A DNA stretch of 64,000 nt, taken from the NCBI RefSeq assembly GCF_005080685.1, contig NZ_CP039371.1, positions 124,001 through 188,000 on the forward strand, given 5' to 3'. A model generated the notes under the pieces. The model was not told where the DNA came from, made no database searches, and saw only the letters and a list, made by a program, of their open reading frames with translations. Shown here piece by piece: positions 20,545-30,764 of the stretch (position 1 is its first letter; every line of letters begins with the position of its first letter). This DNA is from Pseudomonas putida (GTDB lineage Bacteria > Pseudomonadota > Gammaproteobacteria > Pseudomonadales > Pseudomonadaceae). Both the position numbers and the translations under genes were made by a program.

Positions 20545-22707
20545 ATGACCTCGCGCGACACGCGCATTCTTGCCTGGCGGCTGGTCTTGCTGCCGCTGCT
20601 GCTGTTGGCCCTGGCCATTTGGCAGGGCCATCGCGCCGATGGGCACCGCACCCTTTTACTGGAAGAGCGCGGCCGACTGCATGGCTTCATCGCCGAGGTG
20701 GAGCACATGCAGCGCGAGCGCGACCATCGCGACGTCCAGTTCAATGGGCGCCCGGTGAACCCCGCCATGGCCAACAGCATGGCGGTGCTGTATCTGCAGC
20801 AGGTCGAGCGCGAGTTGACCTTCGCCCGCATCGGCACCGCGCTGGCGCAGTGGTCGCTGCCGTTGGCGACCTTGCTCACGCTGCTGGGCGTGGGCTCGCT
20901 GGTGACGCTGCGCTGGGCCGGCAAGGCTGCGCTGGCCTCAAGGGCCAGGTTGGTGCGCTTGTTCCATAGGGTACGGCAACTGTTACCGCTGGTGCTGGCC
21001 GCGCTGATGGTGCTGCTGACCCTGACTGCCGTGCTGGAAATCGCTTATGAAGCGCTCTGGTTGTTCGCGCTGAAGCAGACCTCGGCCGGGGTGCTCAAGC
21101 TGCAACTGCTGGTGGGTTTCCTGATTCTGGCAATGCTCTGGCCGCTGTACCGCCTGCCAGGGCATCTCAAGACCATGCTGCAACTGTTCAACCCCGAGCC
21201 CCACGACATCTTCGGCACGCCGCTGACCGAGCAGCAGGCGCCTGAGCTGTGGGCCAGGGTGCGGTCACTGGCGCGGCGGCTCGACGCGCTGGAGCCGGAC
21301 AACATCGTGGTCGGCTGCCTCGAAGGCTTCTACGTGACCTCGGCCGATGTCCTGCTGCAGCCGGACGAACGCCGCCTGCAGGGGCGCACGCTGTACCTGC
21401 CGTTGCCGTTGCTGGCGGTGCTCAGCCGCAGCGAAAGCGATGCGGTGATCGCCCACGAGCTGGCCCACTTCTCGGGCGAGGACACCGCCTACAGTATGCG
21501 TTTCGCGCCCATCTACCAGGGTGTGTGGCGCAGCATCGGGGTGCTTGGCGAGCACATGGAGGCAGGCTTTCTACGCGGATTGCTGACCCTGCCGGCCTTC
21601 GCGCTGGCCGTGTACTCGATGCAGCGATTCGACCATGCCGTGAGCTACTGGAGCCGCGAGCGCGAACTGCTGGCCGATGCCGCAGGCGCGAAGATTGGCG
21701 GGCCGCAGGCGGTGGTGGATTCGCTGGTGCGGATCGGCGCGCTGGAGCCGCTGATCGATCAGCACCATGCGCACCTGTGCGGCCAGCCGGAGCAATGGCC
21801 GCAGGACCTCCTCGGCGCGGTGCTGGCCCACCTCGAACAGCAACCGATAGCGCTGCCGGACAACGAGCTGGCGGATCAACTGCCCCACCCGACCGATACC
21901 CATCCACAGACCTTGCAGCGCATTCAGGCGCTGGGCATGTCGGCCGAGGATGCGCGCCACGGCCAGGCCCTGCGCCCGGTGCTGGTCGACCAGGCGCTGG
22001 CTCGCCTTGCCGAGGACGTGCCGGACGTTGCGGCACTGTCACGCCAGCTGACGGCAGCCCTCGGCGGCTTCCTCGCGCGCCAGCGCCAGGAGATGCGCCG
22101 CGAGCTGGAGGAACGAGCGCAGGCGGTGCCGAGCGAAAGTATCGTTCGCGAAGGCGCGCAAGTGCGTGGCCGTTTTCTCCTGGTGGTGGCGATCGGCTGC
22201 CTGCTGGCCGCGCTATGGTTGGTGCTGGGCGTGAATGTGCACGGCGCCAAGCCTGGGCTGATCACCTTCTTCCGTGTGCTGGCCGTGGGTATTGCCGCCA
22301 CCGGGGTGATGCTCGGCGTGTTCGGTTGGCGCTTCATCAAACGTGCCGCCACTCCCGCATTGATCCTGACCCGGGACACGGTGCGCTTTGCCAATGCCCC
22401 GCAAGCGATCGCGCTGCATTGTTTCGATCAATACATGATCAAGGTCTCGCCTGGCCTGGCGGTGGTGTTGCAGCTGGCCGAGGATGCACCGTTGCCGGTG
22501 TTCCACAAGCGCAGGTTCTGGGAGCCCGACGCCAAGTTCGATGCGCGGACCCGGCAGGTCACGTTGGCCTTGGGGCGCTGGAGCGTGGACGGCAAGGCGC
22601 TCAGTGGTGGCGAGCTGTCCTTGCTGGTGGGCCGTTACCTGGAGGGAGGCCACGCGCGGCAGGCGCTGCAGGCGTTGGAAGGAGAGTCGGCGGGCGACGC
22701 AAGGTAG
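20545..22707 (+). CDS. M48-family membrane metalloprotease
   Basis: A 720-residue integral-membrane protein with an M48 zinc protease domain. Transmembrane segments occur near residues 10-28, 95-125, 150-175 and 180-205. The HELAH zinc motif is at 304-308 with the downstream Glu expected in RELLADAAGAKIGG. Two more helices (about 550-595) precede a C-terminal soluble domain. The start was set at MTSRDTR, preceded by GGAGA. The length is well above HtpX (about 290 residues), so it belongs to the larger M48 group. Substrate unknown. Confidence 0.85.
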   Translation: MTSRDTRILAWRLVLLPLLLLALAIWQGHRADGHRTLLLEERGRLHGFIAEVEHMQRERDHRDVQFNGRPVNPAMANSMAVLYLQQVERELTFARIGTALAQWSLPLATLLTLLGVGSLVTLRWAGKAALASRARLVRLFHRVRQLLPLVLAALMVLLTLTAVLEIAYEALWLFALKQTSAGVLKLQLLVGFLILAMLWPLYRLPGHLKTMLQLFNPEPHDIFGTPLTEQQAPELWARVRSLARRLDALEPDNIVVGCLEGFYVTSADVLLQPDERRLQGRTLYLPLPLLAVLSRSESDAVIAHELAHFSGEDTAYSMRFAPIYQGVWRSIGVLGEHMEAGFLRGLLTLPAFALAVYSMQRFDHAVSYWSRERELLADAAGAKIGGPQAVVDSLVRIGALEPLIDQHHAHLCGQPEQWPQDLLGAVLAHLEQQPIALPDNELADQLPHPTDTHPQTLQRIQALGMSAEDARHGQALRPVLVDQALARLAEDVPDVAALSRQLTAALGGFLARQRQEMRRELEERAQAVPSESIVREGAQVRGRFLLVVAIGCLLAALWLVLGVNVHGAKPGLITFFRVLAVGIAATGVMLGVFGWRFIKRAATPALILTRDTVRFANAPQAIALHCFDQYMIKVSPGLAVVLQLAEDAPLPVFHKRRFWEPDAKFDARTRQVTLALGRWSVDGKALSGGELSLLVGRYLEGGHARQALQALEGESAGDAR

Positions 22708-22727
22708 CGGTTGTCTTGGGCGGCCTC

Positions 22728-22811
22728 ATCGCCGGCAAGCCGGCTCCTACAGGTAGCGGGGTGTCCGTCAATGCGGCGCACCTTCGTGTAGGAGCCGGCT
22801 TGCCGGCGATG
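22728..22811. repeat. REP pair (ATCGCCGGCAAGCCGGCTCC type)
   Basis: Two inverted REP arms, ATCGCCGGCAAGCCGGCTCCTAC and its reverse complement, flank about 40 bp. This is the common P. putida-group REP sequence and it lies between convergent genes. Confidence 0.85.
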
Positions 22812-22832
22812 GTTTCAGCGAGGTCTAGCGGC

Positions 22833-23636
22833 TCAGAAGCTCGGTACCACTGCGCCCTTGTACTTGTCCGTGATGAACTGCTTCAACTCGGGCGAGTGCA
22901 GGGCCGCCTTGAGCTTGTTCATCGCGTCGGAGTTCAGGTTGTCCGGGCGGGCCACCAGGATGTTGACGTACGGCGAGTCGCTACCCTCGATGACCAGCGC
23001 GTCTTTCACAGGGTTCAGCTTGGCTTCCAGCGCGTCTTTCTCAGGGTTCAGCTTGGCTTCCAGCGCGTAGTTGGTGTTGATCAGCGCCAGGTCGACCTGG
23101 GTCAATACACGCGGAATGGTCGCGGCTTCCAGCTCGCGGAACTTGAGCTTCTTGTCGTTACCGGTGATGTCTTTCACGGTGGACAGGATGTTCTTGTTGT
23201 CCTTGAGCTTGATCACGCCGGCCTTGTCCAGCAGCAGCAAGGCACGGCCGCCGTTGGTGGCGTCGTTGGGGATGACCACGGTGGCGCCGTCCGGCAGCTC
23301 GTTGAGCGACTTGTACTTGCTCGAGTAGGCGCCCAGCGGCTCCAGGTGCACGCCGACCACACTGACCAGGTCGGTGCCCTTGGCCTTGTTGAACTCATCC
23401 AGGTACGGCTGGTGCTGGAAGAAGTTGGCGTCCAGGCGCTTCTCGGCGACCTGCACGTTGGGCTGGATGTAGTCGGTGAACTCCTTGACCTTCAGCTCCA
23501 CGCCCTCTTTCGCCAATTGCGGTTTGACGAAGTTGAGGATCTCGGCGTGGGGCACCGGGGTGGCGGCGACGGTCAGGGTTTCGGCGTGCGCCGAGAAGGC
23601 CGCGACAGCGGCAATGACAGCAAGCAGCTTCTTCAT
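22833..23636 (-). CDS. metQ: MetQ-type methionine ABC transporter substrate-binding protein, with internal duplication
   Basis: A 267-residue NlpA-family periplasmic binding protein for methionine. The signal peptide (MKKLLAVIAAVAAFSAHA) has no lipobox Cys, so it is a soluble periplasmic form. Core motifs VAATPVPHAEIL, FFQHQPYLDEFN and INTNYALEAKLNP are intact. The segment LEAKLNPEKDA is followed directly by LEAKLNPVKDA: an 11-residue tandem duplication encoded by two 33-bp copies (22994-23026 and 23027-23059) that differ by one base. It is the last gene of metNIQ. Confidence 0.92.
   Translation of the reverse strand: MKKLLAVIAAVAAFSAHAETLTVAATPVPHAEILNFVKPQLAKEGVELKVKEFTDYIQPNVQVAEKRLDANFFQHQPYLDEFNKAKGTDLVSVVGVHLEPLGAYSSKYKSLNELPDGATVVIPNDATNGGRALLLLDKAGVIKLKDNKNILSTVKDITGNDKKLKFRELEAATIPRVLTQVDLALINTNYALEAKLNPEKDALEAKLNPVKDALVIEGSDSPYVNILVARPDNLNSDAMNKLKAALHSPELKQFITDKYKGAVVPSF
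22994..23059. repeat. 33-bp in-frame tandem duplication inside metQ
   Basis: Two adjacent 33-bp copies, 22994-23026 and 23027-23059, differ at a single base (CACAGG versus CTCAGG), which changes Val to Glu. A further CCAGCGCGT at 23060 shows the short repeat that could have seeded slippage. The reading frame is kept. Confidence 0.95.
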
Positions 23637-23699
23637 TGATCACTCCTTGTGAGGGCCGCGACGGCCCCCGGGTGGGCCGGCCGGGCCGACCCCATTGGG

Positions 23700-24374
23700 T
23701 TACTTACGGGAAAAATGCACGACCAGTTTGTCGCCCACGCTCTGCAGGACTTGAACCAGGATCAGCAACAGCACCACGGTGACGATCATCACGTCGGTTT
23801 GGAAGCGTTGGTAGCCGAAGCGGATCGCCAGGTCGCCCAGGCCGCCGGCACCGACCACGCCGGCCATGGCCGTGTAAGACACCAGGGTGATGGCGGTGAC
23901 GGTAATGGCCGCGAAGATGCCCGGGCGAGCTTCCGGCAGCAGCGCGTTGGTGATGATCTGGCGGGTCGTTGCCCCCATCGACTGGGTCGCCTCGATGATG
24001 CCGCGGTCCACCTCGCGCAGGGCGGTTTCGACCAGCCGTGCGAAGAACGGCGTGGCGCCCACAACCAGCGGTGGGATGGCACCGGCGACGCCCAGCGAGG
24101 TGCCGGTGATCAGCACGGTGATCGGGATCATCACGATCAGCAGGATGATGAACGGCAGCGAGCGCAGGATGTTGACCACCAGCGACAGCAACGCGTACAC
24201 GCCCTTCTGCTCGAACATCTGCCGAGGGCCGCACAGGAACAGCAGCACGCCCAGCGGCAGGCCCAGCAGCACGGTGAAGAACAGCGAGCCGAACAGCATG
24301 ATCATGGTATCGACGGTGGCCAGCCAGATTTCGGCCCAGTCGACGTTGGCAAAGAAATTCAGGGCGTCCATCAA
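23700..24374 (-). CDS. metI: Methionine ABC transporter permease
   Basis: A 224-residue inner-membrane permease of the MetI family with five to six transmembrane helices. The EAA loop that contacts MetN is seen as [22 protein letters not shown] near residues 130-150. It overlaps the 3' end of metN by four bases and is followed by metQ, the standard D-/L-methionine importer order. Confidence 0.94.
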   Translation of the reverse strand: MMDALNFFANVDWAEIWLATVDTMIMLFGSLFFTVLLGLPLGVLLFLCGPRQMFEQKGVYALLSLVVNILRSLPFIILLIVMIPITVLITGTSLGVAGAIPPLVVGATPFFARLVETALREVDRGIIEATQSMGATTRQIITNALLPEARPGIFAAITVTAITLVSYTAMAGVVGAGGLGDLAIRFGYQRFQTDVMIVTVVLLLILVQVLQSVGDKLVVHFSRK

Positions 24375-25378
24375 CGCAGTACCTCCATATGTACGTCAGC
24401 TGCCGTGAAGCGGGCGAAGGCCGCTTCCATGTCGCCGCCGGTGACGGCCAGGGTCAGCTGCCCATAGGGGACGTCCTTGATGCGGTCGATGCGCCCGGCG
24501 AGGATGCTGTAGTCCACGCCGGTCTCGCGGGCCACGGTGCCCAGCAGCGGCGCGTAGGTGGCCTCGCCCTGGAAGGTCAGGCGCACGATGCGGCCCGGCA
24601 CATGGGCGAAATCGTCGCGCTGTTCGCCTTCGTCGACTTGCTCGTCTTCCTGGACGAAGCGCTTGGTGGTCGGGTGCTGCGGGTGCAGGAACACGTCGGC
24701 CACCGAGCCTTGCTCGACGATCTGCCCCGCGTCCATCACCGCCACGCGGTCGCAGACCCGGCGGATCACGTCCATTTCATGGGTGATCAGCACGATGGTC
24801 AGCTTCAGCTCACGGTTGATCTCGGCCAGCAGTTGCAGCACCGAGGCGGTGGTCTGCGGGTCGAGGGCGCTGGTGGCTTCGTCGCACAGCAGGATCTTCG
24901 GGTTGGTGGACAAGGCGCGGGCGATGCCCACGCGTTGCTTCTGGCCGCCGGACAACTGCGCCGGGTACTTCCTGGCGTGGTCGGAGAGCCCCACGCGGGC
25001 CAGCAACTCGGTGACGCGCTTGTCGATCTCGCTGCGCGACAGCTCGCCGGCCAGGGTCAGTGGCAGCGCGACGTTGTCGGCAACGGTCTTGGAGGCCAGC
25101 AGGTTGAAGTGCTGGAAGATCATCCCGACCTGCTGGCGCAGGCCGCGCAATTGGGTAGCGTTGAACGCGGTGACGTCTTCGCCGTCGATGATGATCTTGC
25201 CACCGGAGGGCTCTTCGAGGCGATTGATCAGGCGCAGCATGGTGCTCTTGCCGGCGCCGGAATGGCCGATCAGGCCGAACACCTGGCCGTCTTCGATGGT
25301 CAGGCTGGTCGGATTGAGGGCGGGGATTTCCCTACCGGCGACGCGGTAGGTCTTGTGCACTTGTTGGAACTCGATCAC
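24371..25378 (-). CDS. metN: Methionine ABC transporter ATP-binding protein
   Basis: A 335-residue ATPase of the methionine importer. Walker A is GHSGAGKST near 38-46, the signature [15 protein letters not shown] near 140, Walker [13 protein letters not shown] near 162. The C-terminal 90 residues form a NIL domain, which binds methionine and inhibits transport allosterically. First gene of the metNIQ operon, divergent from katE across about 220 bp. I saw no clear S-box or MetJ-type repeat upstream. Confidence 0.95.
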   Translation of the reverse strand: MIEFQQVHKTYRVAGREIPALNPTSLTIEDGQVFGLIGHSGAGKSTMLRLINRLEEPSGGKIIIDGEDVTAFNATQLRGLRQQVGMIFQHFNLLASKTVADNVALPLTLAGELSRSEIDKRVTELLARVGLSDHARKYPAQLSGGQKQRVGIARALSTNPKILLCDEATSALDPQTTASVLQLLAEINRELKLTIVLITHEMDVIRRVCDRVAVMDAGQIVEQGSVADVFLHPQHPTTKRFVQEDEQVDEGEQRDDFAHVPGRIVRLTFQGEATYAPLLGTVARETGVDYSILAGRIDRIKDVPYGQLTLAVTGGDMEAAFARFTAADVHMEVLR

Positions 25379-25602
25379 GTAGCGAACCTTGTGGGGCGCA
25401 TGGAATTTGGGTCAGCGGTTAGCTGGGGTCGCGCATTTTAGCGTTTTCCCATAGCTGTTCTTAGCATTTATTTCGTAATGCACCAATTCCACGGGCATAA
25501 CGCGACAACTGGTAAACCCGATTGAACGCTCGGCGAAGCGTCCCGGTCACTACAGGACAAGCCCGAATGGGCACGCCTGAAGACTGAAGAGGAGAGCCGA
25601 TC

Positions 25603-27747
25603 ATGCCCAGCAAGAAAACGGACGCGCCCAGAAACAGTGAAGTTGCCGGCACCCAGACCCCGGACCGAGCCAATACCAACGCCAAACTGCAGAGCCTGGA
25701 AGAGGTGCGCAGCGATGCCACCGGCCAGGCCCTGCGGACCAACCAGGGCGTGCGCATCGCCGACAACCAGAACACGCTCAAGGCTGGCGCCCGGGGGCCT
25801 TCTCTGCTCGAAGACTTCATCATGCGCGAGAAGATCACCCACTTCGACCATGAGCGCATTCCTGAGCGCATCGTCCATGCCCGTGGCACCGGCGCTCACG
25901 GTTACTTCCAGAGTTATGGCTGCCACGCCGAACTGAGCAAGGCCGGTTTCCTCCAGGACCCTGAGAAGATCACCCCGGTATTCGTGCGATTTTCCACGGT
26001 CCAGGGGCCGCGGGGCTCAGGCGACACGGTGCGCGACGTGCGCGGCTTTGCCGTCAAGTTCTATACCGATGAGGGTAATTTCGACCTGGTTGGCAACAAC
26101 ATGCCCGTGTTTTTCATCCAGGACGCGATCAAGTTTCCCGATTTCGTCCACGCGGTGAAGCCAGAGCCGCACAACGAAATGCCCACCGGCGGCTCGGCCC
26201 ACGATACCTTTTGGGATTTCGTCTCCCTGGTGCCGGAGTCGGCGCACATGGTCATGTGGGCCATGTCCGACCGCGCCATTCCGCGTAGCCTGCGGATGAT
26301 GGAAGGGTTTGGCGTGCACACCTTCCGCCTGATCAATGCCCAGGGCGTGGCCAGTTTCGTCAAGTTCCACTGGAAACCACGCCAGGGCGTGCACTCGCTG
26401 CTGTGGGACGAGGCGCAGAAGCTGGCGGGCAAGGACACCGACTTCCAGCGTCGCGACCTTTGGGAGGCCATCGAGACCGGCGACTACCCGGAATGGGAGC
26501 TGGGCGTGCAGATCGTTCCGGAGGCGGACGAGCACAAGTTCGATTTCGACCTGCTCGACCCGACCAAGATCATTCCCGAGGAACTGGTGCCGGTGACGCC
26601 CCTGGGCAAGATGGTGCTCAACCGCAACCCGGACAACTTCTTCGCCGAAACCGAGCAGGTCGCGTTCTGCCCAGGGCACATCGTGCCGGGCATCGATTTC
26701 ACCAACGATCCGCTGCTACAGGGCCGGTTGTTCTCCTACACCGACACCCAGATCAGCCGTCTCGGTGGGCCGAACTTCCACCAGATCCCGATCAACCGCC
26801 CGGTGGCGCCCAACCACAACAACCAGCGCGATGCGATGCACCAGCATGTATTGCACAAGGGGCGCGCCTCCTACGAGCCGAATTCCATCGATAGCGGCTG
26901 GCCCAAGGAGACGCCGCCAGGGCCGCAGGATGGCGGTTTCGAGAGCTATCAGGAGCGCATCGACGCACACAAGATCCGTGAGCGCAGCGAGTCGTTCGGC
27001 GATCACTTCTCCCAGGCGCGGTTGTTCTTCCAGAGCATGAGCGCGACCGAGCAGCAGCACATCGTCAAGGCCTACAGCTTCGAGTTGGGCAAGGTCGAGC
27101 GCGAGCATATCCGCGCCCGCGAGGTGAACGAGATCCTCGCCAACATCGACCTGAAGCTCGCCGCGGCGGTGGCGGCCAACCTTGGCCTGCCTGCGCCGAA
27201 GGCCGGGACCGTGCAGGTCAAGGGTAGCCAGCTCAAGCAATCGCCAGCCCTGAGCCAGATGAACCACCTGGGCGATGTCGGCATCAAGGGGCGCAAGATC
27301 GCCGTACTGGTGGCCGATGGCGTGGACGCCGGCAATGTCGACCACTGGCGCAAGGCGCTCGAGGCGCACAGTGCGCGCATCCTCGTGCTTGGCCCGACGT
27401 CGGCTCCGGTCAAGGCGGCCGATGGCAAGGCGCTGGCAGTGGATGCCTCGATGGAGGGGATGCCCTCGGTGATGTTCGATGGGGTGGTGGTGCCCGGTGG
27501 CAAGAAGGCCCTGGATGCGCTGGCGGGTAGCGGGTTGGCCAAGCATTTCTTGCTGGAAGCCTACAAGCACCTCAAGGCGATCGCCTTCGCTGCCGAGGGC
27601 AAATCGCTGGTCGACGGGCTTGGGCTCAAGGCGGACAAAGGCTTGCTGCTGGGGGATGACCAGAAGGCAGTGGAAGCCTTCGTGAAGGCGGTCGAGGCAC
27701 ATCGGGTTTGGGAACGGGAGGCTGCGGCCGAGGCTGTTCCTGCCTGA
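25603..27747 (+). CDS. katE: Large-subunit catalase HPII
   Basis: A 714-residue clade 2 monofunctional heme catalase that dismutates hydrogen peroxide. The core has the active-site His in [12 protein letters not shown], the Asn in [10 protein letters not shown] and the proximal Tyr in [14 protein letters not shown]. The extra C-terminal 150 residues (about 560-714, starting [14 protein letters not shown]) form the flavodoxin-like DJ-1-type domain of large catalases. An AGAGGAGA site precedes the ATG. Usually stationary-phase and stress induced; the promoter was not identified with confidence. Confidence 0.95.
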   Translation: MPSKKTDAPRNSEVAGTQTPDRANTNAKLQSLEEVRSDATGQALRTNQGVRIADNQNTLKAGARGPSLLEDFIMREKITHFDHERIPERIVHARGTGAHGYFQSYGCHAELSKAGFLQDPEKITPVFVRFSTVQGPRGSGDTVRDVRGFAVKFYTDEGNFDLVGNNMPVFFIQDAIKFPDFVHAVKPEPHNEMPTGGSAHDTFWDFVSLVPESAHMVMWAMSDRAIPRSLRMMEGFGVHTFRLINAQGVASFVKFHWKPRQGVHSLLWDEAQKLAGKDTDFQRRDLWEAIETGDYPEWELGVQIVPEADEHKFDFDLLDPTKIIPEELVPVTPLGKMVLNRNPDNFFAETEQVAFCPGHIVPGIDFTNDPLLQGRLFSYTDTQISRLGGPNFHQIPINRPVAPNHNNQRDAMHQHVLHKGRASYEPNSIDSGWPKETPPGPQDGGFESYQERIDAHKIRERSESFGDHFSQARLFFQSMSATEQQHIVKAYSFELGKVEREHIRAREVNEILANIDLKLAAAVAANLGLPAPKAGTVQVKGSQLKQSPALSQMNHLGDVGIKGRKIAVLVADGVDAGNVDHWRKALEAHSARILVLGPTSAPVKAADGKALAVDASMEGMPSVMFDGVVVPGGKKALDALAGSGLAKHFLLEAYKHLKAIAFAAEGKSLVDGLGLKADKGLLLGDDQKAVEAFVKAVEAHRVWEREAAAEAVPA

Positions 27748-27750
27748 GGA

Positions 27751-27818
27751 GGGCTGCTTTGCAGCCCATCGCCGGCAAGCCGGCTCCTAAGGGTAGGAGC
27801 CGGCTTGCCGGCGATGGG
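27751..27818. repeat. REP pair plus hairpin after katE
   Basis: A GGGCTGC-TTT-GCAGCCC hairpin (27751-27767) is followed by two closely spaced inverted REP arms of the ATCGCCGGCAAGCCGGCTCCTA type. It lies between katE and the convergent lipoprotein gene and probably acts as a terminator. Confidence 0.85.
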
Positions 27819-27830
27819 GCGCTGACGGAT

Positions 27831-28538
27831 TCACTGCTGATGCGGAATCAGCACCACCTGCGCCGGCAGCGAGCGCTGGATCTCGTGCTTTTGCTTCAAG
27901 GCGAATCCGCTGTCGATCTTGTGCACGCGCTTTTCCAGGAGGGTCTTCAGCCAAGGTGCGTCTTGCGTGCGCGGCACCTGGAACACCACGTCACACTGGT
28001 AATTCACCACATCCTTGGCGATCTCGTCGAGTTGCCGACGCATCGCTGCAATATCGGTAGTTTTCAATGCCACCACGGTGCTTGGCGCGGTGGGGTCGAT
28101 CACGCGCGCCGCTGGCTTGGCCTCGGCCGCTTTCAACGCCGCCTCGGCCTTTTCCAGTTCAGCCTTGCGCGCCATGGCGACGGCATCGCCACCGGTCACC
28201 GCCGGAGCCTGTGGCATCAGCGCGCGAGCGCGGGCCAAGGCAGTGGCAGCGGCGTTGACATCGCCCTTTTGCAGCACGATCTGGCTACGTTGCAGGTAGG
28301 CCTCGGCCAACTGTCGCTGGTATTGCTCCAGGCGCGAGTCATCCGGCGCCTGGGCTTGCAAGGCGGCCAATTGGTCTTCGGCTGTGGCCAGCTCGTTGCT
28401 GGCGATACTTTGCTGCAGCTGCTGCCAGGCATCGGCTTGGGCAGGTGCGGTGGCCTGGTCCACCGGCGCGCTGGAACACGCGGCCAGGAACAGGGAAAAC
28501 GCGGCAACAAGCAGATAACGGGATGCGAACGGCTTCAT
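27831..28538 (-). CDS. PA5502-family lipoprotein
   Basis: A 235-residue lipoprotein with lipobox LAAC (Cys21), a helical, Gln/Ala-rich central part (about 35-150) that may form a coiled coil or TPR-like helices, and a C-terminal domain. It resembles the lipoprotein encoded next to znuB in other Pseudomonas (PA5502). It lies about 130 bp downstream of znuB on the same strand. No function is known; an envelope location is well supported. Confidence 0.82.
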   Translation of the reverse strand: MKPFASRYLLVAAFSLFLAACSSAPVDQATAPAQADAWQQLQQSIASNELATAEDQLAALQAQAPDDSRLEQYQRQLAEAYLQRSQIVLQKGDVNAAATALARARALMPQAPAVTGGDAVAMARKAELEKAEAALKAAEAKPAARVIDPTAPSTVVALKTTDIAAMRRQLDEIAKDVVNYQCDVVFQVPRTQDAPWLKTLLEKRVHKIDSGFALKQKHEIQRSLPAQVVLIPHQQ

Positions 28539-28667
28539 TCCTGCGACTCTCTATTTGCGCAAAAAGCGAGCAAGTCTACACCCAGGTGCGCACGCTCGAA
28601 AACAAGTCTTACAGACCCTTTACCCGGCAAATGGTTGCAGGATGCGCCGTGACGCATCCTCAATTTC

Positions 28668-29450
28668 CTATCTTTTCGGCAGGGCCAGGCTCAGCAAGAA
28701 TAGCACTGCGGCGCAGACCACGATCGACGGGCCGGCCGGGGTGTCCTTGAACCAGGACATGGCCAGGCCGCCGCAGACCGCGACCACGCCCAGCACGCTG
28801 GCACCCAGCGCCATCTGTTCCGGTGAGCGGGCATGGCGTTGCGCGGTTGCCGCCGGAATGATCAGCAGCGAGGTGATCAGCAGCACGCCGACGATCTTCA
28901 TCGCCACCGCGATGACCACCGCGATCAGCAGCATCAGCCCCAGGCGCAGGCCTGCCACCGGCAGGCCTTCGACCATGGCCAGCTCTTCGTGCACGGTCAC
29001 TGCCAGCAGCGGCCGCCACAGGGCGGCGAGCAGTACCAGCACCAGGGCGCTGCCGCCGAGGATCCAGGCCAGGTCGGTGGTGCTGATGGCCAGCAGGTCA
29101 CCGAACAGGTAGGCCATCAGGTCGATGCGCACATCGTGCATGAAGCTCAGCGCCACCAGGCCCAGCGACAGGGTGCTGGGCGCGAGGATGCCGAGCAGGG
29201 TATCGGAAGCCAGTGGCTGACGTTGCTGCAAGGTCACCAGCAGGATCGCCAACAGCAGGCAGCCGACGGTCACCGCCAGCGCCGGGCTGACGTCCAGGGC
29301 AAAGCCCATGGCCACCCCCAGCAACGCGGCGTGGGACAGGGTGTCACCGAAATAGGCCATGCGCCGCCACACCACGAAGGAACCCAGCGGGCCCGCCACC
29401 AGCGCCAAGGAAAGACCCGCAAGCAGGGCATACAGAAGAAAATCAGCCAT
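28668..29450 (-). CDS. znuB: Zinc ABC transporter permease
   Basis: A 260-residue ABC-3 family permease with seven to eight transmembrane helices; [26 protein letters not shown] near residues 20-45 is the family signature. The start [12 protein letters not shown] overlaps the znuC 3' end by eight bases, so it is coupled to znuC. With ZnuA and ZnuC it imports zinc across the inner membrane. Confidence 0.94.
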   Translation of the reverse strand: MADFLLYALLAGLSLALVAGPLGSFVVWRRMAYFGDTLSHAALLGVAMGFALDVSPALAVTVGCLLLAILLVTLQQRQPLASDTLLGILAPSTLSLGLVALSFMHDVRIDLMAYLFGDLLAISTTDLAWILGGSALVLVLLAALWRPLLAVTVHEELAMVEGLPVAGLRLGLMLLIAVVIAVAMKIVGVLLITSLLIIPAATAQRHARSPEQMALGASVLGVVAVCGGLAMSWFKDTPAGPSIVVCAAVLFLLSLALPKR

Positions 29451-30216
29451 GCTTGCAGTGCTCTCCGTGAACATGGGTGCCGGGGGCGACCACCGAGCCA
29501 TGCAGGTCGTGGCTGTGGTCGTGGTGGTGGTGATAGATGGCCAGGCTCGGGGCGTTCTGACCGAACAGCTCGACGAAAGCGGGGTCGCCACTGACCTGCT
29601 CCGGGTGGCCGGAGCAACATACGTGGCGGTTCAGGCAGACCACCTGGTCGGTGGTGCTCATCACCAGGTGCAAATCGTGGGACACCATCAGCACGCCGCA
29701 GCCGTGGCGGTCGCGCAGGCGGGTGATGAGGTTGTACAACTCGGTCTGGCCGACCACGTCCACACCTTGCACCGGTTCGTCCAGCACCAGCAGTTGCGGC
29801 TCGCGCAGCAGGGCGCGGGCCAGCAGCACGCGTTGCATCTCGCCGCCGGAAATGGTCTGGATGGGGCTGTCGATGACCTGTTCGGCGCCCACTTCCTGCA
29901 GCGCCGAGAGAGCGGCGGCGCGGTCTACACCGGGTACCAGGCGCAGGAAGCGCAGCACCGACAGTGGCAGCGTTGCATCCACCTGGATCTTTTGCGGCAT
30001 GTAGCCGATACGCAGCTTCGGCTTGCGCCATACCTTGCCGCGGTGTGGTTTCAACAACCCGAGCACGGCGCGCACCAGGGTGGTCTTGCCGGCACCGTTG
30101 GGGCCGATCAGGGTGACGATCTGCCCCGGTGCCACCGACAGGTCGATGCTGTCCAGCACTGCCTCGCCGCCGAAGGTGACGCCGACCTGCTCCAGGCGGA
30201 TCAATGCGTCGCTCAT
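29443..30216 (-). CDS. znuC: Zinc ABC transporter ATP-binding protein
   Basis: A 257-residue ATPase of the zinc importer. Walker A is GPNGAGKTT near 38, signature [15 protein letters not shown] near 138, Walker [13 protein letters not shown] near 160. The C-terminal 40 residues are very His-rich ([10 protein letters not shown], then [10 protein letters not shown]), as in ZnuC of several pseudomonads, and could bind zinc. It overlaps zur by four bases. Confidence 0.95.
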   Translation of the reverse strand: MSDALIRLEQVGVTFGGEAVLDSIDLSVAPGQIVTLIGPNGAGKTTLVRAVLGLLKPHRGKVWRKPKLRIGYMPQKIQVDATLPLSVLRFLRLVPGVDRAAALSALQEVGAEQVIDSPIQTISGGEMQRVLLARALLREPQLLVLDEPVQGVDVVGQTELYNLITRLRDRHGCGVLMVSHDLHLVMSTTDQVVCLNRHVCCSGHPEQVSGDPAFVELFGQNAPSLAIYHHHHDHSHDLHGSVVAPGTHVHGEHCKHG

Positions 30217-30698
30217 GCCGCGCTCCGGCAGTTGCTGCACAGGCCGACCACCTCGACCGTCTGGGTCTCGACACTGAAGCCCACGTCCAGGGCGCTGGCG
30301 ACGATGGCGTCGCTGATGCTCTGCTGTTCCAGCTCGATGGCCACGTGGCATGCGCGGCAGATCAGGAACTGGCCCTGGTGCGCGTGCTCTGGATGGCTGC
30401 AGCCGATGAAGGCGTTGAGCGAGGCGATGCGGTGTACCAGGCCGTTTTCCAGGAGGAAGTCCAGCGCGCGGTACACGGTGGGCGGCGCGGCGCGGCGGCC
30501 GTCCTGCTCGCTGAGCACGGCGAGGATGTCGTACGCGCCCAGCGGCTTGTGGCTCTGCCACACCAGCTCCAGCACGCGGCGGCGCAATGCGGTCAGGCGC
30601 AGGCCCTGGCGGGTGCACAGGGCATCGGCTTCGGACAATGCGCTGTGCACGCAATGGGAATGATCGTGAGGACGGTTGGCCAGCGGCGTGATGGACAT
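30213..30698 (-). CDS. zur: Zinc uptake regulator (Fur family)
   Basis: A 161-residue Fur-family repressor that shuts off zinc uptake when zinc is replete. The N-terminus is His-rich ([10 protein letters not shown]), followed by a winged helix ([14 protein letters not shown]) and a dimerisation domain with the CxxC pairs of the structural zinc site (CRACH and CSNC). Its stop overlaps the start of znuC (ATGA), so zur-znuC-znuB is one operon, divergent from znuA. Confidence 0.95.
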   Translation of the reverse strand: MSITPLANRPHDHSHCVHSALSEADALCTRQGLRLTALRRRVLELVWQSHKPLGAYDILAVLSEQDGRRAAPPTVYRALDFLLENGLVHRIASLNAFIGCSHPEHAHQGQFLICRACHVAIELEQQSISDAIVASALDVGFSVETQTVEVVGLCSNCRSAA

Positions 30699-30724
30699 GG
30701 GCAGCGACGGTTCTGGATGGAGAC

Positions 30725-30737
30725 GTTATTATGTTAC
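30725..30737. promoter_or_regulatory. Candidate Zur box
   Basis: GTTATTATGTTAC in the 66-bp zur/znuA divergent gap resembles the Zur palindrome core GTTATA-N-TATAAC (9 of 12 defined positions). It is AT-rich in a GC-rich region and could control both directions at once. Confidence 0.6.
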
Positions 30738-30764
30738 CTGTTTCTGACGAGCCGAGTATTAAAC

